Below, piece after piece: positions 37,091 through 46,746 of a stretch of DNA of 64,000 nucleotides. Every line of letters begins with the position of its first letter. Within the stretch, counting starts at the first letter, position 1. The DNA lies in assembly GCA_021234155.1 (NCBI GenBank), contig JAJEKV010000036.1, forward strand, positions 5,838,209 through 5,902,208, read 5' to 3'. The stretch is from Isoetes taiwanensis. Its lineage: Eukaryota > Streptophyta > Lycopodiopsida > Isoetales > Isoetaceae. The position numbers and the translations under genes are program-made. The notes beneath the pieces were generated by a model. The model was given only the letters and a program-made list of their open reading frames with translations. It was not told where the DNA came from and ran no database searches.

Positions 37091-37199
37091 TGCGTGCGCT
37101 TTTGGCATAGCTTATGGATTGGGATTCACCAACAGAAGCGGATGAGGACGACGACCAGCATGAGGCCCAAGACTTCATAGATGGTGAGTGCCATATCTG

Positions 37200-38360
37200 T
37201 GCAAATATTGAGTCGGGTGATATAGAAAATCAGTCGACAAAGGATTGCGGCCGATGGAATCATAGATAGCAATCCATATGTAGTCCTCATAGACATGTGT
37301 AGCTCTCACAACCGCCTCTCCTAGGCTGGCTGCCCTAATGAAGAACAAGGTATTGAAGTCTAAGCCAAGGCCAGTTGCTATGGCAAATGGCGCCATTCGG
37401 CACACTAAGGGGAGTAGGATCACATTCAACATAGACCTTAGTGGAAGTAAGTGGCCAATGGGGGCAGAGGTCATGGAAATTGGAAGGTATGACCTTATAG
37501 TAGGAATGGAGTTCCTAAAGCCAGCGAAAGCCATGATCGACTGCGACCGCAATGAAGTCGCCATGACTGCACCGGACGGCACCAAATTCATAGTGAAAGG
37601 TAAGAAGGCAGCTTCTTCTATGCAGTGCATTTCTTTGAAGCAGCTAAGGAAGAGTATAGAAAGAAATAAGGTGGATTACATTTTGAGATTAGAGGCAATT
37701 GAGCCCAATAAGCAGGACGGAAATGACCAAAAGGGGAAGCAGTTGCCCAAGCCAGTAGCATGGCTTATTTCGGAATTCAAGGATGTATTTCCGGATGAAA
37801 TCCGGCAGCTACCACCTTACAGGGGTGTGGAGTGTGAGATCACATTAGCACCAAATGCTAAGCCTACCAGCAAGGCACCATACAGGATGAGCACCCCGGA
37901 GTTGATTGAGCTCAAGAAGCAACTCCAGGAATTGCTTGAGCTTGGTTTTATTAGAGCAAGTGTGTCTCCTTTTGGAGCACCCATACTCTTCGTGAAGAAG
38001 AAAGATGGCAGTTTAAGAATGTGCATAGACTATCGCCAGCTCAACAAGCAGACGATAAAGAATAAGTATGCATTGCCAAGGGCAGATGATTTGATGGATC
38101 AGCTCCAAGGGACAAAGGTATTCTCTAAAATTGACTTAAGGTCAGGATACCACCAAATAAGGATAAAGGAAGAAGATATCCATAAGACCGCCTTCAGAAC
38201 GCGGTATGGTCACTTTGAGTTTACAGTAATGCCCTTTGATTGTCGAATGCTCCAAAGAACTTTTATCGCCTCATGAATGACGCCTTCGGGGAGTTCCTAG
38301 ATGAGTTTGTCATTGTCTTCTTCGATGACATTCTAGTCTACAAAGAAATCCATTGAAGAT
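37200..38360 (+). pseudogene. E1 pol: protease and reverse transcriptase
   Basis: 37338-38276 is open. Upstream of it, in another frame, [17 protein letters not shown] (about 37265-37320) sits where the protease D-S/T-G motif should be, reading [13 protein letters not shown] is the second protease landmark. The reverse transcriptase follows: [70 protein letters not shown] frameshift near 38244 moves into the frame with [14 protein letters not shown] and the catalytic FFDDILVYK (about 38318-38345). Typical Ty3/gypsy order; not intact. Confidence 0.9.
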
Positions 38361-39120
38361 CATAGTCAAGATTTGAGAAGGGTGTTGGAAAAGTTGAGGT
38401 GCATCGCTTGTATGGAAAGCTCTCCAAATGCCACTTTGCTACTGGAAAGAGTGGAGTATTTGGGCCATGTCATATCGGGCGAAGGGATCTCCACCGACCC
38501 CACAAAGATTGAAGCAAAGTGGATTGGCCAGCTCCAAAGAATGTGGCGGAGGTAAGAAGCTTTCTAGGTCCGGCAGTTATTACGTAAAAGTTCAGAAGGA
38601 CTTCGCTAAGTGGGGCCCCTTTGACTGGACCTCACTAAGAGTGTTAAGGTGAAAGATTGAGAACACATTGGTTAGAAAATGTTCAAGCTTCATTTGAGAA
38701 GCTTAAGGAGGTTTTAACAACAAAGCTTGACAAAGTGCTAGTTCCGCCAGATCCGCACAAGGACAAGACAAGAGCAAAAAGATGCAAGTAAGATAGCTTA
38801 TGGTGTAGAGTCCTTATGCAAGAAGGAAGAGTAATAGCTTATGATTCCAAGAAGTTGAACGACACCGAAAAGCAGCTTATCCAACCCATGATCAGGAACT
38901 TCTAGCTATTGTTAGAGCTCTTCGTATTTGGAGGCATTATTTGCTTGGGAGGAAGTTTCAGTTAGATACTGATCACCAGAGCCTCCAATACATCTTTACC
39001 CAACCACTCCTGAATCTAAGGCAAAGGAGGTGGATGGAATTCCTAGAAGAGTATGATTTTGGAATTGCTTATAAGCCAGGTAAGTTGAATGTGGTCGCTG
39101 ATGCTTTTTCTAGAAGACCT
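38361..39120 (+). pseudogene. E1 pol: RT thumb and RNase H
   Basis: Reads the RT end (LERVEYLGHVISGEGIST at about 38442-38495), then after several frame breaks the RNase H (WRHYLLGRKFQLDTDHQSLQ, then EEYDFGIAYKPGKLNVVADA). The region 38560-38880 is the most damaged part of pol. Confidence 0.85.
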
Positions 39121-40060
39121 CTTGAAACAAGAACACATTGTAATGCTATATCAACTCTTTCGAGTGGGTATGGCAAGAAAATTGAGGAGACATTACCATC
39201 TGATGGTGATTTCAAGGAGGTATGGGAAAGCCTCTCCAGGGAGGCTAGAACAGATAAGGAACGAGAAGCCTTCAAGCATTATAAGAAGGAAGGCAACTTG
39301 TTGTACCATAAAGATAAGTTGTGTGTGCCCGAATCGTCAGGTATAAGGAAGCTAATCCTTCATGATACACACAACAGCCCAATAGCAGGGCATGCAGGTT
39401 TTATAAAGACCTACTTCAAGATTCGAAGTAGCTACTTCTGGCCGGGAATGAAGAAGCAGATAGCAAGATATATTCGTGAGTGCCAGCCAGTCAAGAAACC
39501 AAAGCGGAGCAGCTTTCAATTCCGTGAGCCTTGGAACCTCTAGCAGGCGCGAATGCAAAGTGGGAAGTGGTAAGTATGGATTTTATCACAGGACTTCCCA
39601 AGACTCTTGGGGCAAGGATGCATTGATGGTCGAGTAGACAAATTATCTAAGATGGCACATTTTGTGCCTTGTAGAACTACCAATACATTAGATTAGATAA
39701 CCGCCAAGCTATTTGTGAAGGAGATTTTTTAGGCTCCATGGCATGCCTCGAGATAATATCCGATAGAGATTCCAAGTTTATGAGTGCTTTTTGGCAGGAC
39801 CTCTTCAAAGACTATTCGCATTTAAGCTCTCCATGAGCACGACTTTATCACCCCCAAAACGATAGTCGACGGAGAGGACTTAATCGAATCATTGAAGACA
39901 TGCTTAGAAGCTTTGTGTGGAATAAGCAAACCAAGTGGGATGAGTATATCCACTTGGTGGAATTCGCCTACAATAGTGCCAAACAGAGTCATCTCGGGGA
40001 TGTCTCCTTTCATGGTAAATTACAGGTACTGCTTAACCCAGGGACACTTGGCACAATCCC
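39121..40060 (+). pseudogene. E1 pol: integrase N-terminal and core
   Basis: A zinc-binding HHCC-type region (LILHDTHNSPIAGHAGFIKT, then YIRECQPVKK, where the second Cys of the pair is missing) and a DDE core in pieces (VSMDFITGLPKT, ISDRDSKFMSAFWQDL, RIIEDMLRSF, FAYNSAKQSH) are readable across stops and frameshifts. Confidence 0.85.
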
Positions 40061-40657
40061 GTGTCAAAGGTTGAAGTGTCCCAGCAGATGCTAGGAGATA
40101 TGCAGCAGTTGGTGGAGGAAGTGAGGGGTTACCTCCTAGCAGCAAGAAGTCGGCAGAAGAGTGTAGCCGACAAGCACAGGACTGTAAGAGAGTTCAAGGT
40201 AGGCGATAGCGTGTGGTTGAAGATCAAGGTTAAGCAAGCTAAGCTTCGGATTGGGAGTTCCAAGAAGCTTGCCCCTAGGTGGGCTGGTCCGTTCAAGATT
40301 GTGGAGAGAGTGGGCTCCCAAACCTACAGGTTGGATCTTCCGGCCCATCTCAAAGTTCACAAGGTCTTCCATGTAAGTTTATTGAAAAGGCACAACCCTA
40401 ACCCTGATGAGGTCTTGGATACTCCAACTTTGTTGGAAATGACTGAGGAGCAAGTTGAAATTGTGCCCGAGTTACTTCTTGATAAGACTAGGAGGTCTCA
40501 GTTCCTCCAGTATTTGGTCAAGTGGAAGCACTTGTCCGTGGAAGACGCGACATGGGTATTGAAGCAAGATTTGGAGAAGCAATACCCAGAGTTTATGAAG
40601 GAGTTTGATGGGCGAGTCGTCTCCGACTTGGTCGACCCCGACTTGCCAGGAGGTTAG
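40061..40657 (+). CDS. E1 integrase C-terminus with chromodomain
   Basis: Open 198-residue frame, the 3' part of pol. Order: linker helix (SQQMLGDMQQLVEEVRGYLL), basic region, the GPY/F-type module (KLAPRWAGPFKIVERVG), then HLKVHKVFHVSLLKRHNPNP and a chromodomain (IVPELLLDKT...FLQYLVKWKHLSVEDATWVL). Chromodomains of this group bind methylated histone H3 and steer integration toward heterochromatin. No promoter or start is implied; the first Met shown is internal to pol. The presence of this reader beside an H3-tail ORF in the same element is noteworthy. Confidence 0.9.
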   Translation: MSKVEVSQQMLGDMQQLVEEVRGYLLAARSRQKSVADKHRTVREFKVGDSVWLKIKVKQAKLRIGSSKKLAPRWAGPFKIVERVGSQTYRLDLPAHLKVHKVFHVSLLKRHNPNPDEVLDTPTLLEMTEEQVEIVPELLLDKTRRSQFLQYLVKWKHLSVEDATWVLKQDLEKQYPEFMKEFDGRVVSDLVDPDLPGG

Positions 40658-40739
40658 CTTAGTATGCTCCTTAGTTAGCCTCTAGTTCTGGCAGATGTAT
40701 TCTAGCTAGTGGAATACATAGGCCAGAATCTTGGAACAT

Positions 40740-41120
40740 GTGGGCGATGATGAGATAAGCCTTTAAGGCGTTCTCTAGGCCAACATGCACCAAGAGGTGC
40801 GCATGACCAATGGGGTCATGCGAGAGGGAGAGGAAAGGCATGGTGCGCGATGATGGGACGTCGGTCGGATGCTCTCTATGCCACGATGTGGGGTTCGCAC
40901 ACCTGGCCATAGGGGGGTCATGGTGAAGGTCAAAGTGATCATGTGCGATGATGGGATCGTGAAACGTTCCCTAGCTTAAAACCCTTGGGGCATGATGCAC
41001 TAGGGGTACTCGGAACCGGGTAACCGAGTACAAGGTAGCACTTGATCATGGGCGATGATGGGATCATCTTAAATGGTCCTTAAGCTCAAATCCGAAAGGG
41101 CCATGATCGAGTGCAAGGTA
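40740..41120. repeat. Diverged tandem repeat, about 100 bp unit
   Basis: GCGATGATGGGA or a variant recurs at about 40744, 40847, 40945 and 41052, with further shared phrases (GGTCATG, CATGATC) between. Lies in the E1 3' untranslated region. Confidence 0.7.
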
Positions 41121-41166
41121 TTGGTAAGGGGGGTGGTCCCCTAAAACCACAAACTTATTAATTAAT

Positions 41167-41364
41167 GGAAAAACTACAATATACCCCTAACTTTTTGCAA
41201 AATTCACAGTGTACCCCTAACTTTCTAAAAATTCACAAAATGCCCCTAAAAATTCATAAAATGCCCCTAAAAACCTATACGTTAGGGGCATTTCATGAAT
41301 TTTTAGAAAGTTAGGGGTATATTGTGAATTTTGCAAAAAGTTAGGGGTATATTGTAGTTTTTCC
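41167..41364. repeat. Foldback MITE-like hairpin
   Basis: GGAAAAACTACAATATACCC and the next 70 bp are repeated in inverse orientation, ending GGGTATATTGTAGTTTTTCC. The arms contain repeated CCCCTAACTTT phrases and enclose a very short centre. TTAAT-like bases flank both sides. A small foldback element inserted in the E1 3' UTR. Confidence 0.85.
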
Positions 41365-41689
41365 CTTAATTAAACTAACGTAATGTGCTCCATGTGCAGG
41401 CAAGTGAGAAGGAGCTTCGAGGTGGGGCGCATTACGAGAAGATGGGGGAACCATAATTTAGATTATGAACCCTAATAACTCTTATAGTAATGCTTTGAAT
41501 TATTATAAGAAGGAACCTTGTTAAGGCTATATAATTTTGTATAAGTACAAGTATAGCCTAAATTTTGATACTTAACTCTTTAATATGAAGCTAATTGTTT
41601 AAATTAAATTTAAGTGTATGTTCTAATGTGGTTTTGCAGGATAGAGTAGGCTCGTCACGTTAGCGCAATGCTGAGGACAGCATTGTCCT

Positions 41690-41702
41690 AAGGGGGGAAG
41701 AA
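41690..41702 (+). other. E1 polypurine tract
   Basis: AAGGGGGGAAGAA lies directly before the 3' LTR and would prime plus-strand synthesis. Confidence 0.85.
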
Positions 41703-41950
41703 TGTGATGTTCCAGGGGAATATACGCCATAAATACGTATATTCCTGGACCCATCACCGTACAAGTCTACCTATGTGGCCTTGTATGCCTTAGAAGGTGG
41801 CAAGGGGTGCACATCTAAGTTAATTGTTTAACTTAGACAACCTTAGGATAAGGCCCATTTCCACATGGCCTTATCCTATTAAGGCAATTGCCACACGGCC
41901 TCATCCTAGTGGTGCCACGTGGCATCCCATGTGGACCCAACCTATGTTAA
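41703..41950 (+). repeat. E1 3' LTR, truncated
   Basis: Matches 25963-26210 with about seven transitions, then breaks off at CTATGTTAA where CACTAGAGTGG begins. The remaining roughly 1.37 kb of LTR is absent. Confidence 0.9.
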
Positions 41951-44586
41951 CACTAGAGTGGTCCCGGGGACCATTCCTGATCCATGGACCAGAATTGGTC
42001 CAGTTGACCCACTGTCACTTAAACCAATATATCTGCGAATAGAAGCTTCAATTTCGCGATGTATCACCACCATATCAATCTTTACTTGATTCTTAATGAC
42101 CTTTGAGAATTTCAAGGCCAATGAACTCACCGATATGTTGTAGTGGTTGTTCAAATATTAGAGAATTTGACAGTTTCTGCAACAGTCCAGAACTGCAATC
42201 TTAGGTTTTCCTAGCATAAACAGGCCTAAACCTTGCTAAAATTGGAAGTATTTGTCTATTTATGATAGAACACATTGATTTGTATGTTTTCAGCTTTGGT
42301 TGCTATCATCTAACGTCCGTGGAAGCCGGCAAACCCTATTTTGTTCAAAAATGCTGCATGTGGTTTAGGAATTATTTCCCTCTTATTATTACAAGTTTTG
42401 GGTTAATTCTTGTGGCCATGGATTCTTAACTATATGAAGTACAATCTTATGTTTTTTTGGAGTGTTCATAAGTTATATCAACTTCAAAATCTAATAGAGA
42501 GTTTCCTATACAGAATTTAGGACAAAATTATATGTTAAAATGCTCCAAAATCACCACCTATAAAGTATCACGTGGGTAATGAATGATGCATTCTTCTTAT
42601 ATCTACATAGAAAATTACTCTATCAACTTGCATAGTGTGTAATTGTTTAGCCATGCAATTAACTAGATTTAAAGATCATGTACAACCATAGAATTAACAC
42701 CTTAGAGGTTAAAAATTTGAGTTAATTCCAAAACTATAGGCTGAAATCTCATCATTTACTAGCTAGTGATGTATATTGATGAATGAAAGTGAAGATCGTG
42801 AAGTTTAAGTATAAGAGTAAAAAATTAAACCATATGACCTTTGATGCGTCTTTCTCACCTTTGTAGAGAACACACTACATTTCTCCAAATAAGCCTTTCA
42901 AATTGTTCAAAATATGACAAGGGACATATATATAGGTCCCCTATATAGGTTGTGTGGCTTTCTTGCAAAAATATACGGAGAAACATGGTTATTTTTTACT
43001 AGTATAAAACTGGTATATCCATTGCTGCTACAAAGCATTAGAGTTTTAGTAGGATAATGTTACAAGTAGGTCATCTTTTATGTACACTATATTTTTCATG
43101 AATGCGGGCCTTCCTTTGCAATATAACTCTCTATTTTCATATTGAAATAATATACTATTTGAAAGATATGAATATAATTAAGCATGAACCATTTATGGTC
43201 CATAAGTAGACCAATTGTATAGAGCATATATCTCTCACTAGCCCTATCCATTTTGTCCCCATAATGATACCATGGTTTCTTACCTTTAACAACATAATTT
43301 TTGAAAGGTGTAAGTGGAAGTCCATGTAGATTCAATTGGCGAATAAATACCTCATAAATTCACAGTTGTTTGTGCTTAAACATTGCCCTCAAATTATGCA
43401 AGCTTGTCTAACCAATTAATTTTACCCCATAGAGAATTGTACGCATAAACTATATTCTAAAGTTGAGATCAAAATTGATTAAGATGTTGTCTCTATTAAT
43501 TTTTAAACTTTCAGTCCTGTGGACCAATAATGGTCTGCAAGTGGAGCTGCACATAACAGTCTAACTTGACTTTTTTATAGTCATAAACTTCCATATTTTT
43601 CTTTGAATTTTTTTCCATTGATTTCATGACATGGGACATTTTGAGAATGTGTTTTTTCAAAGTCATAAACATAGAAGACATATTTGAATTTGATGTTATA
43701 AAGTTTAATCCAAATTTCAAAGTTATGATCAACAAATATTTTCATTATTAAAGTAAATAAGAAGCTATTCATATCCCAAAATTCAACTTCAGATCAATTA
43801 ACATAAGGAAGTTATTGATTTTAAATGGGCCTATGGACCAATAATGGGCTCAGGTACAGAAACCTTTCTTGATTTCTTATGACCATGTCTTTTGCTTTTT
43901 TAATGAGCTTGTTTTTGCATTGGTTTCATGTCATTTTGAACTTTCATACTATGATTTTTTGGAGGACATCATAGAGTAAGTTTTGCTCTATATGAGAAAA
44001 TATTAATCATTATTACAAGTTACCTAAAATTGAGATCAAAAGTGAAAGTCCAAACGTCAAATTCAAGGCCAGCCAACATTTTTATGGGATGAAGAAACTT
44101 GTCAACTGCTTATATGTCAAATATTAGCTCAAAATGCATTTCCTTGTAAAAGTTGTTGTATTTAAACTACAACTGCCTTCTGGGAACCATAATTGGTTCT
44201 GAGGAGGCAGAAAGCAGTTTTGACCCTGTCATGTTTGAATGGCCAGGCCATATCTTTCTTCACAGACTTCGGATTGACATGTGGTTTTTTGTGTCGTTTT
44301 CCTTATCTCGTGTAGAAAAATATCATGGTAATCAAAAAATTTGAAAAAATCGTTTTGTCGAGACACTTTTACTTTATGTAAACATGAAGCTTTTGGTACT
44401 TGACCCCCCTGAGTTTGCTAGAGCATAACTTACAAGAATGGAGGTGTATATATTTTTAGGTATTTTTCTAGTGGACCATGACTGCCATATATGAACTCCT
44501 AAGAAGGGTTCGAATAGATTTTGTACCATTGATTTTATATGAATTTTAAAGTGAACACTGCAAATGGACCATTTCTGGTCCATCAT
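41951..44586. other. Non-coding block with periodic GGACCA-TGGTCC palindromes
   Basis: Begins CACTAGAGTGG and contains palindromes of the form TGGACCANNNNTGGTCCA at 41985, 43186, 43520, 43834, 44182 and 44564 (with a partial one near 44470), spaced mostly 290-350 bp. The first bases to about 42025 resemble the reverse complement of the last bases (44540-44583). It may be a non-autonomous DNA element (the CACTA start is suggestive, but no TAGTG end was found) or a decayed tandem array. No coding domain recognised. Confidence 0.5.
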
Positions 44587-46078
44587 CGTGGACGCTCCAA
44601 AGACGATATACCGGCCTCAAGACGATACCGCATCATCAAGGCCACGCTGCAGACATCGCCGGCCATCCGAACGCGGTAATGCCGACGTATACCCAAGCAA
44701 GGACGCCCTAGGGGGCAACTTGCAATGGTGCGCACACTTAGCAATGCGCGCACCTTTAGACCTTTAACCCATTAAAGGTAGACCAAGGGTCATGGGAACC
44801 CTAAAACCTAACTGAGAGCCTACATAAGGCATCAAACCCTAACATTCCCTTTTTCGCCTACGCACCTTCCGGAAGCCCGACGGCGCTACCGAGGAGTCGA
44901 TTCCAACTCCCACGACCGCACGCACGCCCCCCGTGTCGGACGCCTCTTCCGACCGCATCTCGAGACATGGACGCCTTCGATCGAGAGGAGTGAACCGTGG
45001 GTCGTATTTGGTCGATCAAATAGCATAAACCTTACTCCAGCCTTTGAACCAGTAGGTTTAGCCCGTTAGATCACCCCTAGCAGCCAAGTAGATCCCGAGA
45101 TTGATCTAACTAAAGAACCTAACTCTATGAGATAGATTAGTTCTTTATTATTTATTATGTTGATATGATGGACGGATGGATTCTGTGAACTCATTGTATT
45201 GGGAAGGGGGGTAGAGACTTAAAGCTTAGTAGATGATGCTCCTAGTTAGTCCCTCTTAGTGCATTACTAGTTTTCGGCCTGTGTACAAGAACCCACCTGG
45301 TTGTGGGTGAAGGGACCAGACTGGCGCATAACGAGGTTGGTGTTCTGACCCTTGACCGATCCCTCTGGTGTGTAAGGCCTACCGGGGATCAGAGTGACTA
45401 GGTCTAATGGCTTGCCATTGAGTGTGGGCAAGGCATGGGCTCGACACCCGTGGGGTGGAGTTCACCTTCCAGTGGGTTAAGTCAATAAGGGCAGTGGCCC
45501 CTCTAGTCACCATTGGGGTCAAGCATGTAGATCTCGGTGGGAGTGATCCCTACCTGCCCCATCGGCCTGGGGAGATGTAACCCAGAGTAGCCCCTTTGGC
45601 TATGCACCCGCGAAGCTATGGCCAAGTCCCAACACTCTTCAACCTACTCGCAAAGTGTGCGGGGAGGGGCGGATGGAGTGGACAACCTAATGCCATGTTC
45701 TTATGCCAGCCCAATCCATTGTCATGATTCTGTCTGCAAGGAACTCTGGAGACCAAAGCTTGTCAGTCCATCCCTGTGTCTGAGCCTTGGGTAGGAACTT
45801 CCTTTGTATCGTGCTGATCTTTGTCTATGCAGATGTTGATGCGCCACCCTTCGAGGTGGATATCGATGTATGTTACCGTGTATGTTTTATGCTTCCGCAG
45901 CCTAGGTAGGCCCCGAGGGGAGACGGGTAAAATGACCCTTCATTCTTCCCCACCGTGGATTCCGTAAGGTCACAAAGATGATCCGTGGAGGGCCCTCAGA
46001 CAAGATGGAGCTGGTATGGGGATGAACTCCGGGTTGTATACGGTGCAAGCAGCATCGTATACAGTAGGGGACGCCACA
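44587..46078 (+). repeat. E2 5' LTR
   Basis: About 1.5 kb, ending GGGGACGCCACA. The start (CGTGGACGCTCC) aligns with the E1 LTR start and appears mutated from TG. Shares TTGTATTGGGAAGGGGGGTA with E1. No partner LTR is in the window, so the exact start is approximate. Confidence 0.75.
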
Positions 46079-46079
46079 A

Positions 46080-46092
46080 TGGTATCGTGAGC
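46080..46092 (+). other. E2 primer-binding site
   Basis: TGGTATCGTGAGC two bases after the LTR end, a one-insertion variant of the Met-tRNA-type TGGTATCAGAGC. Confidence 0.75.
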
Positions 46093-46282
46093 TATGTTCT
46101 TGGAGACCAAGAGCAAAGCACCGCCATACTCCCCAAAGAGTACTAACTTGATAGGATCCTTAAGCTCAAAAGTGGGGAATTTTTTTTCTCATTTTGTAGT
46201 TTATGCTAAGCTAGTAACAATTAAGTGAATTGGAACTTAATAAGACAAAAAAAGAATGACCCAAAAATCTTCCAGTGAGGGG

Positions 46283-46344
46283 GTCTCACAGCGCTGGTCA
46301 AAAAACTAAACTTTAGTTTTTGAGCGAGGCTAAGCCGTGGAGAC
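46283..46344. repeat. Hairpin A upstream of E2 ORF1
   Basis: GTCTCACAGCGCTGGTCAAA pairs with the later TTTGAGCGAGGC...GGAGAC; the centre is AAACTAAACTTTAGTTT, a perfect palindrome apart from its middle base. Confidence 0.8.
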
Positions 46345-46465
46345 ATCGAGCCAAGATCACTTAAACATGATGAATTTGAGAAAACTAATATGGTAAAGCT
46401 AATTCTAAGATAGGAATTAGTAAGAATAGCATGATTTGATTACTTAAATTACTTAAAAGGTGTGA

Positions 46466-46534
46466 GATCTCACATCATGCTTTGACTAAAAACTAAACTT
46501 TAGTTTTTTTTGCGAGGCGACCACTGGTGAGACC
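46466..46534. repeat. Hairpin B upstream of E2 ORF1
   Basis: Same AAACTAAACTTTAGTTT centre as hairpin A, with diverged arms ending in TGTGAGATCTCACA and GGTGAGACC. Confidence 0.7.
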
Positions 46535-46638
46535 AATAAGTAGGAAAAGTCTGAAATAAGTGTAAGTTTTAACTAAATAGGTATCTTAGCATGTTAAATA
46601 CAAAGAACTTGAAGTTTGACCTAAAAAATTTGCCAAGC

Positions 46639-46666
46639 TATAAATAGGAGTAGACCCCCTCATTTG
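46639..46666 (+). promoter_or_regulatory. Putative ORF1 promoter of E2
   Basis: TATAAATAGG at 46639-46648, then CCCCCTCATTTG at 46656-46667, with the ORF1 ATG 108 bp downstream of the TATA box. Same layout as the other extra ORFs. Confidence 0.7.
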
Positions 46667-46746
46667 AACATTCCCGCTTTAGAAACCAGCTCTCGCTCCC
46701 TAAGGCGATCTTTGGCGCCCGAGATCCGATTGACGATCCGTCAAAC

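Larger units (their letters stand above)
25963..41950 (+). mobile_element. E1: chromovirus-type Ty3/gypsy element with extra histone-like ORFs
   Basis: The 5' LTR, Met-tRNA-type primer site, ORF1 (H3-like), ORF2, gag, protease, reverse transcriptase, RNase H, integrase with chromodomain, polypurine tract and a truncated 3' LTR follow in order. At about 16 kb it is far longer than a usual chromovirus (5-7 kb). The excess is the 1.6 kb LTR, ORF1, ORF2 and a roughly 4 kb block between the two ORFs. The 3' LTR stops after 248 bp, so target-site duplication cannot be checked. Over those 248 bp the LTRs differ at about seven positions, all transitions, which fits an old insertion decaying by cytosine deamination. 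Confidence 0.9.

Noticed and set aside
41951-44586. Firm call as a CACTA transposon
   Set aside because: It starts CACTA but I found no TAGTG end, no 3-bp target duplication and no transposase.
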